A stretch of 64,000 bases of DNA from positions 64,796,049-64,860,048 of the forward strand of contig CM036755.1 of assembly GCA_020796225.1 (NCBI GenBank). Direction: 5' to 3'. Source of the DNA: Arion vulgaris. Lineage: Eukaryota; Mollusca; Gastropoda; Stylommatophora; Arionidae. The notes under the pieces were generated by a model, which was given only the letters and a program-made list of their open reading frames with translations, made no database searches and was not told the DNA's origin. The position numbers and the translations under genes were made by a program. Of the stretch, positions 10,598 through 20,980 are shown piece after piece (within the stretch, counting starts at the first letter, position 1; the number at the start of each line of letters is the position of its first letter).

Positions 10598-13265
10598 TTT
10601 GAAGCAAGGGAAGCAAAGAATAGTGCTTTTGCGACCTCAGCAAGCGAAGAGAATGGTAACACTGTGACCTCAAGGATGTCAAGAGAATGAACACGCACCC
10701 GGCATGTCGTAAGAGAATGAACCTGCGACCTAGGCAGTCAAGAGAATGTAAACTGGACCTACAGGCATGTCAAGAATGGAACACTGCGACCTACAAGGCA
10801 TCGTAAGAGAATGGTAACACTGCGACCTACAAGGCATTCAAGAGAATGAACACTGCGACCACAAGGCGTCGTAAGAGAATGAGCACTGCGACCACAAGGC
10901 ATGTCAAGAGAATGGTAACACTGTGACCTCAAGGCATGCAAGAGAATGTAAACTGCGACCACAAGGCAGCAAAGAATGAACACTGCACCCAGGATTCAAG
11001 AGAATGAACCGTGACTCAAGGCATTCAAGAGAATGGTAACACTTGACTACAAGGCATGTCAGAGAATGAACACTGTGACCACAAGGCATGTAAGAGAAGG
11101 TACACTGCCAGGTGTCAAGAATGGTAACACTGTGACCACAAGGATGTCAAGAGAATGGTAACACTGTGACCTAAGGCATGTCTAAGAGAATGAACACTGC
11201 GACTACAAGGATGTCGTAAGAATGGAACACTGCGACCTACAGGCATGTCAAGAATGTAAACGCGACCTACAAGGCATGTCGTAAGAGAATGGTAACAATG
11301 CGACCTACAAGGCATGTCGTAAGAGAATGGTAACACTGCGACCTACAAGGCATGTCGTAAGAGAATGGTAACACTGCGACCTACAAGGCATGTCGTAAGA
11401 GAATGGTAACACTGCGACCTACAAGGCATGTCGTAAGAGAATGGTAACACTGCGACCTACAAGGCATGTCGTAAGAGAATGGTAACACTGCGACCTACAA
11501 GGCATGTCGTAAGAGAATGGTAACACTGCGACCTACAAGGCATGTCGTAAGAGAATGGTAACACTGCGACCTACAAGGCATGTCGTAAGAGAATGGTAAC
11601 ACTGCGACCTACAAGGCATGTCGTAAGAGAATGGTAACACTGCGACCTACAAGGCATGTCGTAAGAGAATGGTAACACTGCGACCTACAAGGCATGTCGT
11701 AAGAGAATGGTAACACTGTGACCTACAAGGCATGTCGTAAGAGAATGGTAACACTGCGACCTACAAGGCATGTCGTAAGAGAATGGTAACACTGCGACCT
11801 ACAAGGCATGTCGTAAGAGAATGGTAACACTGTGACCTACAAGGCATGTCGTAAGAGAATGGTAACACTGTGACCTACAAGGCATGTCGTAAGAGAATGG
11901 TAACACTGAGACCTACAAGGCATGTCGTAAGAGAATGGTAACACTGCGACCTACAAGGCATGTCGTAAGAGAATGGTAACACTGCGACCTACAAGGCATG
12001 TCGTAAGAGAATGGTAACACTGCGACCTACAAGGCATGTCGTAAGAGAATGGTAACACTGCGACCTACAAGGCATGTCGTAAGAGAATGGTAACACTGCG
12101 ACCTACAAGGCATGTCGTAAGAGAATGGTAACACTGCGACCTACAAGGCATGTCGTAAGAGAATGGTAACACTGCGACCTACAAGGCATGTCGTAAGAGA
12201 ATGGTAACACTGCGACCTACAAGGCATGTCGTAAGAGAATGGTAACACTGCGACCTACAAGGCATGTCGTAAGAGAATGGTAACACTGCGACCTACAAGG
12301 CATGTCGTAAGAGAATGGTAACACTGCGACCTACAAGGCATCGTAAGAAATAACGACCAAGCTGTCGTAAGAGAATGGTAACACTGCGACCTACAAGGCA
12401 TGTCGTAAGAGAATGGTAACACTGCGACCTACAAGGCATGTCGTAAGAGAATGGTAACACTGCGACCTACAAGGCATGTCGTAAGAGAATGGTAACACTG
12501 CGACCTACAAGGCATGTCGTAAGAGAATGGTAACACTGCGACCTACAAGGCATGTCGTAAGAGAATGGTAACACTGCGACCTACAAGGCATGTCGTAAGA
12601 GAATGGTAACACTGCGACCTACAAGGCATGTCGTAAGAGAATGGTAACACTGCGACCTACAAGGCATGTCGTAAGAGAATGGTAACACTGAGACCTACAA
12701 GGCATGTCGTAAGAGAATGGTAACACTGCGACCTACAAGGCATGTCAAGAGATGTAACACCGACTACAAGGCATGTCAAGAAATGGTAACACTGGACCTC
12801 AGGCAGTCTAAGAGAATGGTAACACTGCGACCTACAAGGCATGTCGTAAGAGAATGGAACCTGGACCTACAAGGCAGTGTAAGAGAATGAACACTGCGAC
12901 CTACAAGGCATGTCAAGAGATGAACACTGGACCTACAAGGCATGTCGTAAGAGATGTAACTGGGCTACAAGGCATGTCTATGAAGGTAACACTGGACCTA
13001 CAAGGCATGTCGTAAGAGGCGACTGAGGTAACACTGCGACCTACAAGGCATGTCGTAAGAGGCGACGTAACACTGACTACAACTAAATGGAAAGCGACTA
13101 AGGCATGTAAGAAGTAACAGAAAAGGCATGTGCTAAGAGAATTGATGTACTGTCCTACTTGCAGACCATAACTGCATAACGCACAATCGCTCTTAGGCTC
13201 AGATCACATACAAATCACAGAGAGTGGTTAACAAGTTGTCGATATGGATCGTTCAACGAAGTAGA
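10598..13265 (+). mobile_element. Family B element with internal satellite expansion
   Basis: The left edge keeps a B head (gtgtagtgtttgaagcaagg and gaagcaaagaatagt). The right edge keeps the B body and end (tgtcctacttgcag, aatcgctcttaggctcagat, acaagttgtcgatatgga, then a gaagtagaagaag tail). Between them one B segment is repeated about 64 times, so the whole is one B copy blown up from ~260 bp to ~2.7 kb. Confidence 0.8.
10640..13090 (+). repeat. 38-bp satellite array, about 64 units
   Basis: Unit: gtaacactgcgacctacaag then gcatgtcgtaagagaatg. The core (about 11280-12740) is nearly identical from copy to copy, with occasional tgtgacc or tgagacc variants. Both margins carry many small deletions. 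The unit equals the aatagtaacactgcgacc...gtcgtaagag segment of family B. No spacers, so not CRISPR. Confidence 0.95.
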
Positions 13266-13269
13266 AGAA

Positions 13270-13779
13270 GACTAACCAACAGTTTAACCAAGTCTGGGGT
13301 CACGGTTTTTTGTTTTTGCATTGCCCCAATAGATTGTTATTGGTGGACACATTTTCTATTTGCCGGGGGAAACCCTTTTCTTTGTTGAAAAGAGGAACAG
13401 CGTGTAATGTGTTTTGATAACATCAGCGGAGACGACAATGCTCCATGTCCAAGATGACCAAATGTTATGGCGGTTAGATCAGAGACTGCTGACCACACAT
13501 GCCACTTTGATTAAGTTGGAGTGAGAAGGGGTGGAGGAGGGGATGTGTCGGAATGTAAGTTTTTATAATCGAGTTTTACTGTTTGGAGGTGAGGGTAGGT
13601 GGAAGTTGTTGAGTTAGTCAAGTGTGTTATACCACAGCCAATTCTAATATGGTTATTGGAGGCTACGGTTATACTTAGGAGATAAGTAGGCAGGTGTAAT
13701 GGGTGCCGTAAGAAGTCAATGTTTGGGGTTCGAGTCCTTTTTCTGTGCAGATGACGCTCATCAGCCCAGGAAGGCAGTT
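13270..13779. other. No recognised feature
   Basis: A mixed-composition stretch. A 158-codon minus-strand frame (13511-13987) overlaps it, but its upstream third lies in repeat P and the product is unlike any family I know. I regard it as incidental. Confidence 0.45.
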
Positions 13780-13940
13780 CGTCTACGGGTCGCTGCCTTG
13801 AAAGAAAATAGCAACCTGCTGCCTTGTGGATTTTGGCTGGGGACAACAAAAGGCTAACGGAGAGCGAACCCAGTAAACGCTGCGTGAAATAGAACACACC
13901 ACCGATGGATAAGCACCTGAGCTCCAATAGGTATTGAAGG
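13780..13940 (+). repeat. Dispersed repeat P
   Basis: Contains ggagagcgaacccagtaaac and gataagcacctgagctcca, complementary to the copy at 761-910 and parallel to 49985-50080. A (GA)n run at 14018-14033 follows, as behind the J-type LINE end at 8990. Confidence 0.55.
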
Positions 13941-14035
13941 TTGTGCACGTCCATCCGTTCTTGATGTTTGACTGCCTTATATATCACAATAGAATGATAA
14001 AAGCGGCATAAGAACGATCGCGAGAGAGAGAGAGA

Positions 14036-14494
14036 ATCCTTTTATTAAGCGTTGGGGGCACTAATATTTGTTCACTCTCTATTTATTGATCAAATTCATT
14101 GACCTTGGTGCTTCCCATGTGGTTCTTGAAAAACCAACTTTATTATTCTCTTCTCTAGAGAGGTAGAGGAGGTTTCGGAGAAAAAAATAGGCAATTGTTA
14201 AAGTCTGAGATTGGATTATGCCACTTACTTCTCTAGGCGCTCATCGACGAGCGTTTTCTAGACAATGACCAGCAAAATTTGTTTTCACCAAAATCTCGCA
14301 CAATGTTAACACTTGTTCTTAACCAGGTAGTAATTTTTCATGAAGTTTCTTAATGAAGTTCAGTACTGATGATGTACTCACTTTTCCCCTGTGTCTGCAT
14401 TTCTAAACCGGTCTCTTTTTGATACTTCCAGCATTCTGCATAGACATTTCATATCTGTCGTGACTAGCTCTCATCTGGGTGTAGAATAATATTT
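14036..14494. other. Mostly unassigned, with an M copy at about 14048-14140
   Basis: The first 100 bp (ctatttattgatcaaattcattg) resemble repeat M. The remainder shows no shared repeat and no convincing frame. Confidence 0.45.
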
Positions 14495-14748
14495 GCTTCT
14501 TCTTCTTCTTCTTCGAAGGCTCCATGTCGACCACTTGTTAACCTCTCTTTGTGATCTAAGTCTAAGGGCGATTGTACGTTGTGCCAGTTATGCGCCTACA
14601 AGTAGGCTAGCATATCCTATTTCTGCGACGCTTTTATGCTAGGGTGGTTTCCCTAGGCCCCTACTTCAGTCGCCTCTTACGACACGCCATGTAGGTGGCA
14701 GTGTTACAATTCTTTGCTCCCCTTGAGAGCTCAGGAAACAAACGAGCG
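14495..14748 (-). mobile_element. Family B SINE-like repeat
   Basis: (CTT)n at 14497-14513, then ctccatgtcgaccacttgtt, gcgcctacaagtaggc, ccctaggcccctac, gtcgcctcttacgaca and a degraded head at 14730-14748. Confidence 0.8.
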
Positions 14749-14754
14749 TGATAT

Positions 14755-15006
14755 TTCTTCTTCTTCTTTGCGTTCGTTCTTTACGACCAATTTTAATCAC
14801 TCTTTGTGATATGTTTGATCTTTGCCAAGAACGTGTATACGTTGCACATTGGTTTGTAGGCCCCTAAACGCATAGACTTCTACACGTTTAGGACACATGC
14901 ATCCGATTTCAGCCAAACCTCCTCAGTCGCCTCTTACGACATTCATGGCAGGTAACAGTGGTTCTATTTTTTACACCCCAAATTGGGCCCCGGTAACGAC
15001 TCGGGC
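14755..15006 (-). mobile_element. Family A SINE-like repeat
   Basis: Complete minus-strand A with a (CTT)n tail at 14755-14768 and the gcccgag-like head complement near 15000. Imperfect flanking repeats around gtgatattt suggest a decayed TSD. Confidence 0.82.
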
Positions 15007-15453
15007 AGAGTGATATTTGATGATTCCGTTTTATTTCTTAAAAATGTTTATTTCCCTTCTGTCTTATCCCTCTTTGGTTCCCTTATTTGTTAATGTAGTT
15101 TTTCAAACCTTCGTTTGTGAGTACATTCTCTACTATCTTCTAGCAACATAACAGCCTCGGACGCTAGATCGACATGCAGGGTAGCCTAGAGACAACCATC
15201 GTTGTCAGCACTACAGGAAATTATGCAGTAAATCACGCTGACCATTGTGTGGTCCGATAGTAATATCAGCTGACCAATACAGTATCCTGGATGGATTTTT
15301 ATCACTTTATGGGCAGCGAAAGATTGACCTCGGAAGAGTAGGAGAAGGAGGGAAGCAAGATATCTGTTTTCGAGGAATATTGTTTGAGATACACCATACA
15401 CACACAGACATGCTTACACACAAGCGTACGTACACGCACACACTGGGGTACAT
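15007..15453. other. No recognised feature
   Basis: Unassigned apart from a short CA/CG-rich simple stretch at 15397-15443. Confidence 0.45.
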
Positions 15454-15689
15454 TCGTTCTTTTTCTTTGCATTTGTTCTTTACGAGCATTTTTAATCACT
15501 CTTTGTGATATGTTTGATTTTGCCAAGAACGTGTATATGTTGCACATTGGTTTGGTAGACCCTAAACGCATAGACGTCTACACGATTAGGACACGTACAT
15601 CCGATTTTAGCCAAACTTACGACATGCTTGGCAGGTAACAGTGGTTCTATTCTTTACACCCCAAATTTGGGCCCCGGTAACCACTCGGC
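15454..15689 (-). mobile_element. Family A SINE-like repeat with 8-bp TSD
   Basis: GGGTACAT occurs at 15446-15453 and 15690-15697. The copy has lost part of the gtcgcctc segment (ccaaacttacgacatgc) but is otherwise full length. Confidence 0.8.
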
Positions 15690-15837
15690 GGGTACATACG
15701 TTGATATAAGGATGGGCAAGCCCCCATCCCACTTGAAATATTGATAGTTGTATGCGTATCTGGTCGTTTCCATTTCGACGTAGTAAACTGTCAACTGAAA
15801 CGTTTTTGTTTTTTTCATTTTGCCCTCCCTGAAAAAA

Positions 15838-16075
15838 CTGGACGCGCATGCATACACACTATATGAATATATATATGAATGGGCCTCTGGAACTAAGTAG
15901 TTAAGCAGTAACCTAGCTGGACGCGCATGCATACACACTATATGAATATATATATATGAATGGGCCTCTGGAACTAAGTAGTTAAGTAGTAACCTAGCTG
16001 GACGCGCATGCATACCCACTATATGAATATATATATGAATGGGACTCTGGAACTAAGTAGTTAAGCAGTAACCTA
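15838..16075 (+). repeat. About 80-bp x 3 tandem duplication including a SINE head
   Basis: Three units starting ctggacgcgcatgcatac, each with an (AT)n stretch and then gggcctctggaactaagtag, the T-type A-box region. Starts are at 15838, 15917 and 15998; the periods 79 and 81 differ by AT-run length. The last unit leads into the rest of a T SINE. Confidence 0.85.
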
Positions 16076-16275
16076 GCGTTCAGGAGGTGTTAGGTTCGAA
16101 TTCCAACTGCATTGTTGTGTTCACCAGAGCATTTTTACACATAGACTTCTAAGATTCTTGCCGAAGCTTCGGAGATCGTGCTTTGTGCAATAGTCTCAGT
16201 AGGTGGCTTGTCATTTGGGCGGAGAGGGGAATATCCATATAAGAAAAACCTGGTGTGATGAAGTCAATCCTCGTC
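16042..16275 (+). mobile_element. Family T tRNA-derived SINE
   Basis: A-box region ggaactaagtagttaagc, B-box aggttcgaattcc near 16091-16103, then the body (gcttcggagatcgtgctttg, gatgaagtcaatcc). A single copy of the 21-bp satellite monomer (aaatatgcacgagtaagaca) follows at about 16290-16311. Confidence 0.82.
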
Positions 16276-16323
16276 TTGAAAGAAAACACAAAATATGCAC
16301 GAGTAAGACAAAGCGAAAGAAAT

Positions 16324-16746
16324 CGATTGATTGATAGAACCATCATCATTGCACTTCGGTGAGTAACCATGTGTGCTCCGAGATCTTTCTTACAGAGGAC
16401 GATCTCAGCTGCAGTGCACGAACTCCGTAGCACCGTCGAGGATCCCCGACAAAATTATGAAAATGGGGATGATATATTTGTAGGAATTTTATTTTAAAAC
16501 TGTTCTAATGAATTTTGAGCAGGCAGCAGCTTTAAAGCCTGCTCTTCTCGATTTTCAACTGCCAATGGTTCTTTTACATGCTCAAATTGAAAACGGGACT
16601 TACGTTTTATCGTCTTTCTCCGATAGGACTAGGAACTCGATCTAACCTACACTAAGATCAGGTATCTCTGGAAAAATATCCTAATGGCTCCACGAGGGAG
16701 CGAACCTGGTACCTTTTGGCACGAGAGACGCACACCTAACCATCGT
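16324..16746 (-). mobile_element. Family N tRNA-derived SINE with 9-bp TSD
   Basis: GAAAGAAAT is duplicated at 16315-16323 and 16747-16755. The 423-bp copy runs from the (AATC)n tail (cgattgattgatag) to the head with gagggagcgaacc (B-box complement). It split a sequence that includes the ancestral 21-bp monomer from its expanded array. Confidence 0.88.
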
Positions 16747-16781
16747 GAAAGAAATGAGAGAAGAAATTCTGAAAGAAAACT

Positions 16782-17205
16782 CAAAAATATGCACTAGTAA
16801 GACAAAAATATGCACTAGTAAGACAAAAATATGCACTAGTAAGACACAAATATGCACTAGTAAGACAAAAATATGCACTAGTAAGACAAAAATATGCACT
16901 AGTAAGACAAAAATATGCACTAGTAAGACAAAAATATGCACTAGTAAGACACAAATATGCACTAGTAAGACAAAAATATGCACTAGTAAGACAAAAATAT
17001 GCACTAGTAAGACACAAATATGCACTAGTAAGACAAAAATATGCACTAGTAAGACAAAAATATGCACTAGTAAGACAAAAATATGCACTAGTAAGACAAA
17101 AATATGCACTAGTAAGACAAAAATATGCACTAGTAAGACAAAAATATGCACTAGTAAGACAAAAATATGCACTAGTAAGACAAAAATATGCACTAGTAAG
17201 ACAAA
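16782..17205 (+). repeat. 21-bp satellite array, 20 units
   Basis: Unit aaaatatgcactagtaagac plus a. The only common variant is acacaaat in place of acaaaaat. Because 21 is divisible by 3, it is open in several frames on both strands (peptide repeats ICTSKTK and VLLVHIF), which is a by-product of the period. A lone relative with gcacgagtaag lies about 480 bp upstream. Confidence 0.95.
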
Positions 17206-17399
17206 GTAAAAGAAATTCTTCTTTCTTCTTCTACGAACGCTCCATATCGACAACTTGTTAACCACTCGTGTAATTTGTATGTGATCTGAGCCTAAAAGAG
17301 ATTGTACACTGTGTCAGTTATGCGTCTACAAGTAGGACAGTACGTCAGAGATTTCTACAACGTTCTTTATTTATTACTGAAGTTTAGAAAAGGGTTTAA

Positions 17400-17515
17400 A
17401 AACTTGAAGAAATGTACAGGTTACAGTCTGACAGTGTGCAACACCAAGGTGAAAGACAGAGGATGCTGGAGATTCATTGCAGCCAACCTTCGATGTGGAG
17501 ACGGCACCTGATGAT
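17400..17515 (+). pseudogene. L2-type LINE 3' end
   Basis: Degraded text ending gtggagacggcacctgatgatgatga, like the end at 22066-22152 (ggcacctgatgatgatgaca). Only the last ~35 codons and the terminus survive. It forms part of the insertion inside B, next to the T copy. Confidence 0.5.
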
Positions 17516-17535
17516 GATGAGAAAAGGGTAAAAGC

Positions 17536-17768
17536 CAAAGGATTCTTCATTGCACCGGGTTTTACCCCATACGGTTCAGTCCCTCTCGGCAGAACTGGCA
17601 CGCCACCTGCCAAGATTATTTCACAAAGCACGAACTCCGTAGCTCCAGCAACAATCCTAGGGGTCTCTGGAAAAACTGCACTCGTGAACAGAATGGCGCG
17701 GTCCGGACTCGAACCCACGACCTTCGACTCACAAAGCAAAGGGCGTAACCACTTAGCCACAAAAGACC
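17536..17768 (-). mobile_element. Family T tRNA-derived SINE
   Basis: Minus strand: cggactcgaacccacgacc is the B-box region and ccacttagccacaaaagacc the A-box region. The body includes cacgaactccgtagctcc. It is one of the cleanest T heads. A 177-codon plus-strand frame across it is incidental. Confidence 0.85.
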
Positions 17769-18235
17769 CGGTCCTAGATCAGTCGCCTCTTACGACATGC
17801 TTTGTAGATCGCAGTGTTACTATTCTTTGCTTCCGCCCCGGCACCACACGGGCGCAAGTGAAAGAAATAACAGAAGACATCTGCAAGAAAACAAACAGAA
17901 AGAAGAGAAGCTGCGTGCGTCTTGATTCTAACATATCTAGGTCAACGGACAACAAAACACTCAATACAAAGCTAACGTTGTCTTGCACAAATGCCCGCAT
18001 AATGCACTAGTAGTGGTCAGTTCTGTGGTCAGCACATCTAATGACCAGTGGTCACTCAACTTCATCATATCCCGCTGACCGTCTCACCCTATGAAGGGGA
18101 TGATTCAGAGCTGTGTTTTTTCTTCTTTTAATTTCACGGATTTGGTTTGTCCTCTGCTTGGTTTGCCACATACTGCGTCTCCGTGTATTTGCTTTCTGTT
18201 TATTTCTTTATTTTTGTTCAATTTGTGAGCTCAGA

Positions 18236-18345
18236 CTTTGGAGAAACACGTAAAAACAAAGTATTGTAGTTTTACAGAATACAAAAACAATAACAATAAA
18301 CAGCAACGTTTCGACCAAAAGGCCTTTATCAAGCACAGTTTACAA
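18236..18345 (-). repeat. Family H element (hammerhead-like motif)
   Basis: On the minus strand: cttgataaaggccttttggt then cgaaacgttgctgtttattg, then a T-rich stretch and gtaaaactacaatactttg. It abuts the 3' end of an L2 LINE fragment. See 45939-46060 for a copy with a TSD. Confidence 0.7.
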
Positions 18346-18349
18346 TCAA

Positions 18350-18758
18350 TCAAGTACCATGCCCGCAGGCGTAGGCGATCATGTCTGTTCACAACTCTCT
18401 CTGCTTGATGCACGAAATCAGTTCTGACGTCGATCTTTTGTAGAACCATGATGTCAGGCCATCCAACATCTTCTCCTTCTGTCTTCCAACATCTTCTCCT
18501 TCTGTCTTCCAACATCTTCTCCTTCTGTCATCCAACATCTTCTCCTTCTGTCTTCCACGATCTCTCCTTCCCTGCATTTTACCTGTAGTCACCAAATGTT
18601 CTAAACCTTCTCTTCGCATTATATGCTAGAAGAACCTTGATTGTCTGATTCGTATTTTTTAATAAGGTTTCTTTGTCTTCAGGCCTGATTTAATATCTCA
18701 TTTATTTTCTTCCCTGCCCATGGAATTTTCAGCATTCTTCAGTAAAACCATACAACAG
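18350..18758 (-). pseudogene. L2 LINE C-terminal fragment with 23-bp internal tandem
   Basis: Minus-strand text MRREGLEHLVTTGKMQ is followed by GRQKEKMLD repeated in shifting frames, then GLTSWF and the C-terminal QREL region. Upstream, to about 18758, is degraded RMLKIPWA-like text. The stretch at 18468-18562 is a 23-bp unit (aacatcttctccttctgtct...) in about four copies. Since 23 is not a multiple of 3, each copy shifts the frame, so the expansion postdates function. Confidence 0.82.
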
Positions 18759-18872
18759 AATTGAAATAGATTACTCTAGGAATTTGCTCTAGAGAATCGT
18801 TTTATATTTTTATATGGTACCTTGCGACCTCGTGGACTCAACGCACTATATTCCTATGCTTCTTAATACTGT

Positions 18873-19211
18873 CTGTGGGGGACTGCCTAGAGTAGTTGAT
18901 AGTAGCTCGGCCTGCTAGCTGTGAGACGCCTCATAGCTTGGGTTCGAACCTACTGTCCGGCATTTGTTCGAGTCCCTGGTCTTACTCAGGACGATAACGT
19001 GAGTACCTCTGAAGTCGGAGAAAATCTGCCTGTATGGCGAGGGAATACTAATTACGAGTACATTGAGCACACGGCTGCCAGTGTAAAGTAATTTACAATG
19101 TGCACGCTGCTGCCATTGTAAGAAATTGAAAAAAACGGATTTTCACGCAAAATCAGTTTCAGAGATGAAACTTCGTCTGAGTTGAAAGCGGACGAAAGAA
19201 AAGAAGAAAGG
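18873..19211 (+). mobile_element. Family U tRNA-like SINE
   Basis: Head: agtagctcggcctgctagct (A-box region) and gggttcgaacct at about 18939-18950 (B-box). Body: tacctctgaagtcggagaa, gtacattgagcacacggctg, ttcacgcaaaatcagtttc. A purine-rich tail (gaaagaaaagaagaaag) closes it. The matching copy is at 60712-61047. Confidence 0.85.
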
Positions 19212-19419
19212 AATGATGTCTGTTCTCATGCTCCATATTTTATATGTGTATATGTTCAATCTATATATGTTATATTTATTTTGCATTTTTATTGTTTATC
19301 TTTTTTTCCACTTCTACTTTTTTACATTTATTTCAGAATTTGTTTTTAGTTACAGATTTTCATTGTAGGGCCGTTACACATTTATTGTCTGATTCTATAT
19401 GTTATGTACCGTGTAAGAA

Positions 19420-19545
19420 GTGAATTTCTTACTTGTATCTTATGCTTGATAAAGACCTTTTGGGCGAAATGTGGCTTTTTATTGTTATTGTTTTTGTATT
19501 TTGTAAAACTACAGTACTTTGTTTTTATGTTTCGCCATTGCTATA
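19420..19545 (+). repeat. Family H element
   Basis: gcttgataaagaccttttgg then gcgaaatgtggctttttatt, ending in gtaaaactacagtactttgt. It is more diverged than the copies at 18236 and 45939. Confidence 0.65.
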
Positions 19546-19712
19546 TAGTTTGACTGAATTCTTCCCTTTTATCGATATTCCTATGTGCTCACACTATGAA
19601 CACTTTGCAAATCTCTGTGATGTCCATAATTTGTAGATGACTTGTATTTAATTTAAGACACTATATTTGTCTTACTTTTAAAATTGTTTTCTGGAACAAC
19701 GGGAGGGGGGTT

Positions 19713-19862
19713 TCTTTGTTGCGATGTGGCTAAGCTGTTCCTTTTTGCGTTCGGGAAGTCATGGGATCGATTCCAGCGCGCGTCGTTCAATTTATGAGTA
19801 CATTTTTTTCCGTAGAACCCTAGGATTTTGGTCACAGCTGCGGAAATCTTCTCTTATGTCGC
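19713..19862 (+). mobile_element. Family T SINE, 3'-truncated
   Basis: gatgtggctaagctgttcc (A-box region), gggatcgattcca (decayed B-box), then gtagaaccctaggatttt and cagctgcggaaatc. B begins directly afterwards. Confidence 0.7.
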
Positions 19863-20106
19863 ATGTGTGTTGCCAGGGGTCGAAAGGGGAGCAAAGAATA
19901 GTAACACAGCGACCTATAAGGCATGTTTAAAGAGGCGACTAATGTAGAACCTAGGGAAGCTACTATAGTAAACAAAAAGCATCTCAGAAATCGGATGTAA
20001 TGGTCTACTTTTAGACACAACGGACACAACGTACAATCGCTTTCAGGCTCGGACCACATACAAATCACACAGAGTGGTTAACAAGTGGAGCGTTCGAAGA
20101 AGAAAA
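19863..20106 (+). mobile_element. Family B SINE-like repeat
   Basis: From gtgtgttgccaggggtcg through gcaaagaatagtaacacagc, gctactatagtaaac and caatcgctttcaggctcgga to gtggagcgttcgaagaagaa. Confidence 0.8.
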
Positions 20107-20728
20107 AGATCAGAATTGAACAGCAATCACTGGAGCTTGTCCACAAACGTTTGATCCACTTTGCCTTAGAGACCAACATAGGTGCGTATGAAAGATTCAC
20201 AAAACGAACTACCTCAGAGTAACAATATTCCTAACGTCATTAGTCTGTGATTTAGCACTACCACCGACTCTGCTATTTGAAATTAAAATCCAGGGAAAAT
20301 ATGGCTCAGCATACACACACACACAAAGAAGGTCAGACTAACATTTGCGAAAACATGCACTCACACATTCCGTCATTAAATCCCTGGATACTCATTACCC
20401 GGTAGCACAACATCAGACCTGGGACCGTGAAAATTGAAAAACTAGCCCCTATCTGACCTTATTTCATGATTATGTATTTTGGGAGGATGCTGTGTGGGGC
20501 AATCTGGACTTTCTATCATTTTTAGTGGCGCGTGACTCATGAATAGTGGACATGCGGCTGAATTATAGTGTCCAGAAAGTGGACAGAGAAGAAACACTAA
20601 AGAGCAAACAAACAAAGGAAGGTTAGCTAATATAGCTTAAGAAAGCAAATATTATTTTATCAATGAAAAACAGTTTTCTCAAACATTAAACCAGTTTAGA
20701 ATTTAAAAATAGATATATAAATATATTT
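20107..20728. other. No recognised feature
   Basis: Unassigned, with a short CA run near 20312-20324. No frame or shared repeat found. Confidence 0.45.
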
Positions 20729-20979
20729 CGCTCGTGTGTTGCCGGAGTTCACAAGGGAAGCAAAGAATAGTACCACTGCAACCTACAAGGCATGTCGTAA
20801 GTTGTGACTGTGGTAGAACCTAGAGTAGCTACCCTAGTAAATAAAAAGCATCGCAGAAATCGGATGTGCTCGCCTACTTGTAGGTACAGAACTGGCACAA
20901 CATACAATCGCTCTTAGACACATACAAATCAAACATAGTGATTAGCAAGTGATCGATATGGAGCATTCAAAGAGAAAGG
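20729..20979 (+). mobile_element. Family B SINE-like repeat
   Basis: gctcgtgtgttgccggagtt head, cctacaaggcatgtcgtaag, gtagctaccctagtaaat and gtgatcgatatggagcattc end. Its 3' end leads straight into the CTA array, as though the tail had expanded. Confidence 0.8.
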
Positions 20980-20980
20980 A

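Larger units (their letters stand above)
17216..17853 (-). mobile_element. Family B SINE-like repeat interrupted by LINE tail and T
   Basis: Outer parts: ttcttcttctacgaacgctc, gcgtctacaagtagga...ttatttatta (to about 17378), then gtcctagatcagtcgcctct and gccccggcaccacacggg (from about 17771). The 390 bp between are foreign. Confidence 0.8.

Noticed and set aside
10640..13090. CRISPR-like appearance of regular 38-bp repeats (also 26129-35137 and 37271-38614)
   Set aside because: The units are directly contiguous with no unique spacers, there are no cas genes, and the setting is clearly eukaryotic.
13511..13987. 158-codon minus-strand frame as a candidate small gene
   Set aside because: Part lies in repeat P, which is present three times in the window. 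There are no splice or start signals and no recognisable family.
16681..17265. Long open frames on both strands over the 21-bp repeat (154 and 194 codons), resembling repeat proteins
   Set aside because: The period is divisible by three and free of stops, so any frame stays open. The frames have no upstream coding context, and the unit is a nucleotide satellite with a non-coding relative upstream.
17477..18010. 177-codon plus-strand frame
   Set aside because: It crosses antisense T SINE, B SINE and unrelated sequence, so it is a fortuitous open frame.
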